A stretch of DNA of 28,128 nt from a virus. The stretch is taken from positions 1 through 28,128 of IMG/VR virus record IMGVR_UViG_3300028553_000134; one strand, 5' to 3'. The notes under the pieces were generated by a model. It made no database searches and was not told where the DNA came from. It saw only the letters and a program-made list of their open reading frames with translations. Both the position numbers and the translations under genes were made by a program. Below, one piece after another: positions 27,339-28,128 of this stretch (positions are counted from its first letter, which is position 1; each line of letters starts with the position of its first letter).

Positions 27339-28128
27339 CTAGTCATCACACCAAACCGAACCGCATGGTGCACACATATATTCACATGGTCCGTACAGGC
27401 AGCAAATGCCGCATTCTAGGCATTCAGTTGGTGTAGGGGTTGGGGTTGGTGTTGGTTCAGGAGTTGGCGTTGGAGTTGCTGTTGCTGTATAAGAACAGCA
27501 AACATATTGCTCACTACTAGTTCCATTTGAATAATAAACAGTATCTAGTCTCTCTCCACCTTCTGGGCAATAAACATATGATATACAGGTTCCAACTGTT
27601 CTACTTGTTTCTGTTACTGGTGTTGGCGTAGGTGTTGGCGTTGGAGTTGGCGTAGGTGTTGGTGTAGGTGTTGGTGTAGGTGTTGGCGTAGGTGTTGGAG
27701 TAGGTGTTGGAGTTGGAGCACAACCAGGAATTGGTGTTAGTGATACTCCTCCAGCTACATTATTTGTAAGTCCTGGATCTGCATTATCTTGACAATATGC
27801 GTTTCCAAGTGCAACTGCTTCAAGAGCGGATGAGGCAAGTACTGAACCACATTGTGTATCGTCACAAACAAAGTAATAGGTGCTTTGTACTGGAGTAGGT
27901 GTTGGCGTAGGTGTTGGCGTAGGTGTTGGCGTAGGAGTAGGGGTTGGAGTTGGTGTAGGTGTTGGCGTAGGTGTTGGCGTTGGAGTTGGCGTTGGCGTTG
28001 GAGTAGGTGTTGGCGTTGGAGTAGGGGCTGTACCAGTAATGGCTACGTATGTTGCGACTACCTCTCTCCATTTAGGGTCTGGATTGGTTCCTGTAGTTTT
28101 ATAAACAATCAGCATGTCACCCTTAATT
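27339..28128 (-). CDS. (Thr-Pro)n, cysteine-rich stalk protein, 5' end open
   Basis: The frame stays open to the window edge (I-K-G-D before the first Met at 28115), so the true start is probably outside; the Met at 28115 with AAGG upstream is the alternative (258 residues). Counted from that Met: a beta-like segment L-I-V-Y-K-T-T-G (2-9), a Pro-Thr tract 31-75, a Cys module 76-132 (C-D-D-T-Q-C), a second Pro-Thr tract 134-166, a second Cys module (V-C-C-S-Y), a short third tract with one Glu, and a C-terminal tail with eight cysteines in about 28 residues. Stiff Pro-Thr linkers joining disulfide or metal-bound heads suit a fibre or stalk. The tracts are natural targets for the nearby hydroxylase and glycosyltransferase. 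Confidence 0.72.
   Translation of the reverse strand, partial: IKGDMLIVYKTTGTNPDPKWREVVATYVAITGTAPTPTPTPTPTPTPTPTPTPTPTPTPTPTPTPTPTPTPTPTPTPTPVQSTYYFVCDDTQCGSVLASSALEAVALGNAYCQDNADPGLTNNVAGGVSLTPIPGCAPTPTPTPTPTPTPTPTPTPTPTPTPTPTPTPTPVTETSRTVGTCISYVYCPEGGERLDTVYYSNGTSSEQYVCCSYTATATPTPTPEPTPTPTPTPTECLECGICCLYGPCEYMCAPCGSVWCDD
27429..27473 (-). repeat. Third Pro-Thr coding tract
   Basis: Codes for a short alternating Pro-Thr run interrupted once by Pro-Glu-Pro, directly before the eight-cysteine tail. Codons for Pro (CCA, CCT, CCC-type) and Thr vary along it. Confidence 0.7.
27618..27716 (-). repeat. Second Pro-Thr coding tract
   Basis: 99 bases coding for 33 alternating residues (17 Pro, 16 Thr) without interruption. 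On the plus strand it reads as diverged copies of GGTGTTGGCGTA. Synonymous changes are scattered through it. Confidence 0.85.
27891..28025 (-). repeat. First Pro-Thr coding tract
   Basis: 135 bases coding for 45 alternating residues (23 Pro, 22 Thr) without interruption. The DNA unit is about 12 bases with many third-position differences, so the protein pattern is kept more strictly than the DNA. Confidence 0.88.

Noticed and set aside
27618-28025. Short tandem repeats that could suggest a CRISPR array or minisatellite
   Set aside because: There are no spacers, the units are contiguous and keep the reading frame; it is protein-level Pro-Thr repetition.

Overview
The window looks like part of a tailed double-stranded DNA phage genome. 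Almost every supported gene lies on the minus strand, packed with 1-20 base overlaps. Signature genes are a terminase large subunit, a probable small subunit, an endolysin, two tRNAs and a near-complete replication set. The DNA is AT-rich by eye. The likely host is an actinobacterium: a DUF7455 zinc protein is present, and the C-terminus of a secreted protein at 8509-10215 resembles abundant surface proteins of freshwater acI/Nanopelagicales as I remember them. The host is inference, not shown by the sequence alone.

Layout, in transcription order from high to low coordinates. (1) 25.1-28.1 kb: a (Thr-Pro)n, cysteine-rich protein open at the window edge, an unknown protein, a cysteine-rich small protein, a 2-oxoglutarate/Fe(II) oxygenase of prolyl-hydroxylase type, and a GlcNAc-type glycosyltransferase like the Skp1-hydroxyproline enzyme. 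Together they suggest hydroxylation and glycosylation of the Thr-Pro stalk. (2) 12.5-25.0 kb: the replication and recombination operon, with small regulators and zinc proteins, a DnaB helicase, a primase, a probable ssDNA-binding protein, DnaE polymerase, MazG, RecA/UvsX, a Cas4/RecB-like nuclease and a RuvC-like resolvase, ending in small conserved genes. (3) 10.2-12.5 kb: terminase. (4) 5.4-10.2 kb: envelope and secreted proteins, namely an S-layer-like protein with its own terminator, a PA14 plus TolA-like rod protein, a lipoprotein and two small membrane proteins. (5) 3.0-5.4 kb: a protein-quality block with a proteasome-like Ntn hydrolase, a secreted subtilase, tRNA-Asn, tRNA-Gly and Hsp20. 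(6) 0-2.9 kb: an HNH protein, the endolysin, a DUF2061 membrane protein, two zinc proteins, a luciferase-like monooxygenase and the start of a staphylococcal-type nuclease.

Regulation can be read directly. Seven candidate promoters share an extended -10 of the form TGN-TATAMT, and two of these also have a good -35 at 17 bases. The hsp20 leader folds on paper into two hairpins; the second buries the whole ribosome binding site with U-G pairs and a bulged G, as in ROSE-type RNA thermometers. A separate 80-base element closed by a perfect 11-bp stem lies between hsp20 and the HNH gene.

No gene-free stretch longer than about 250 bases remains once the small genes missed by length cut-offs are included. 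All family names come from motif reading by eye; no database search was run.
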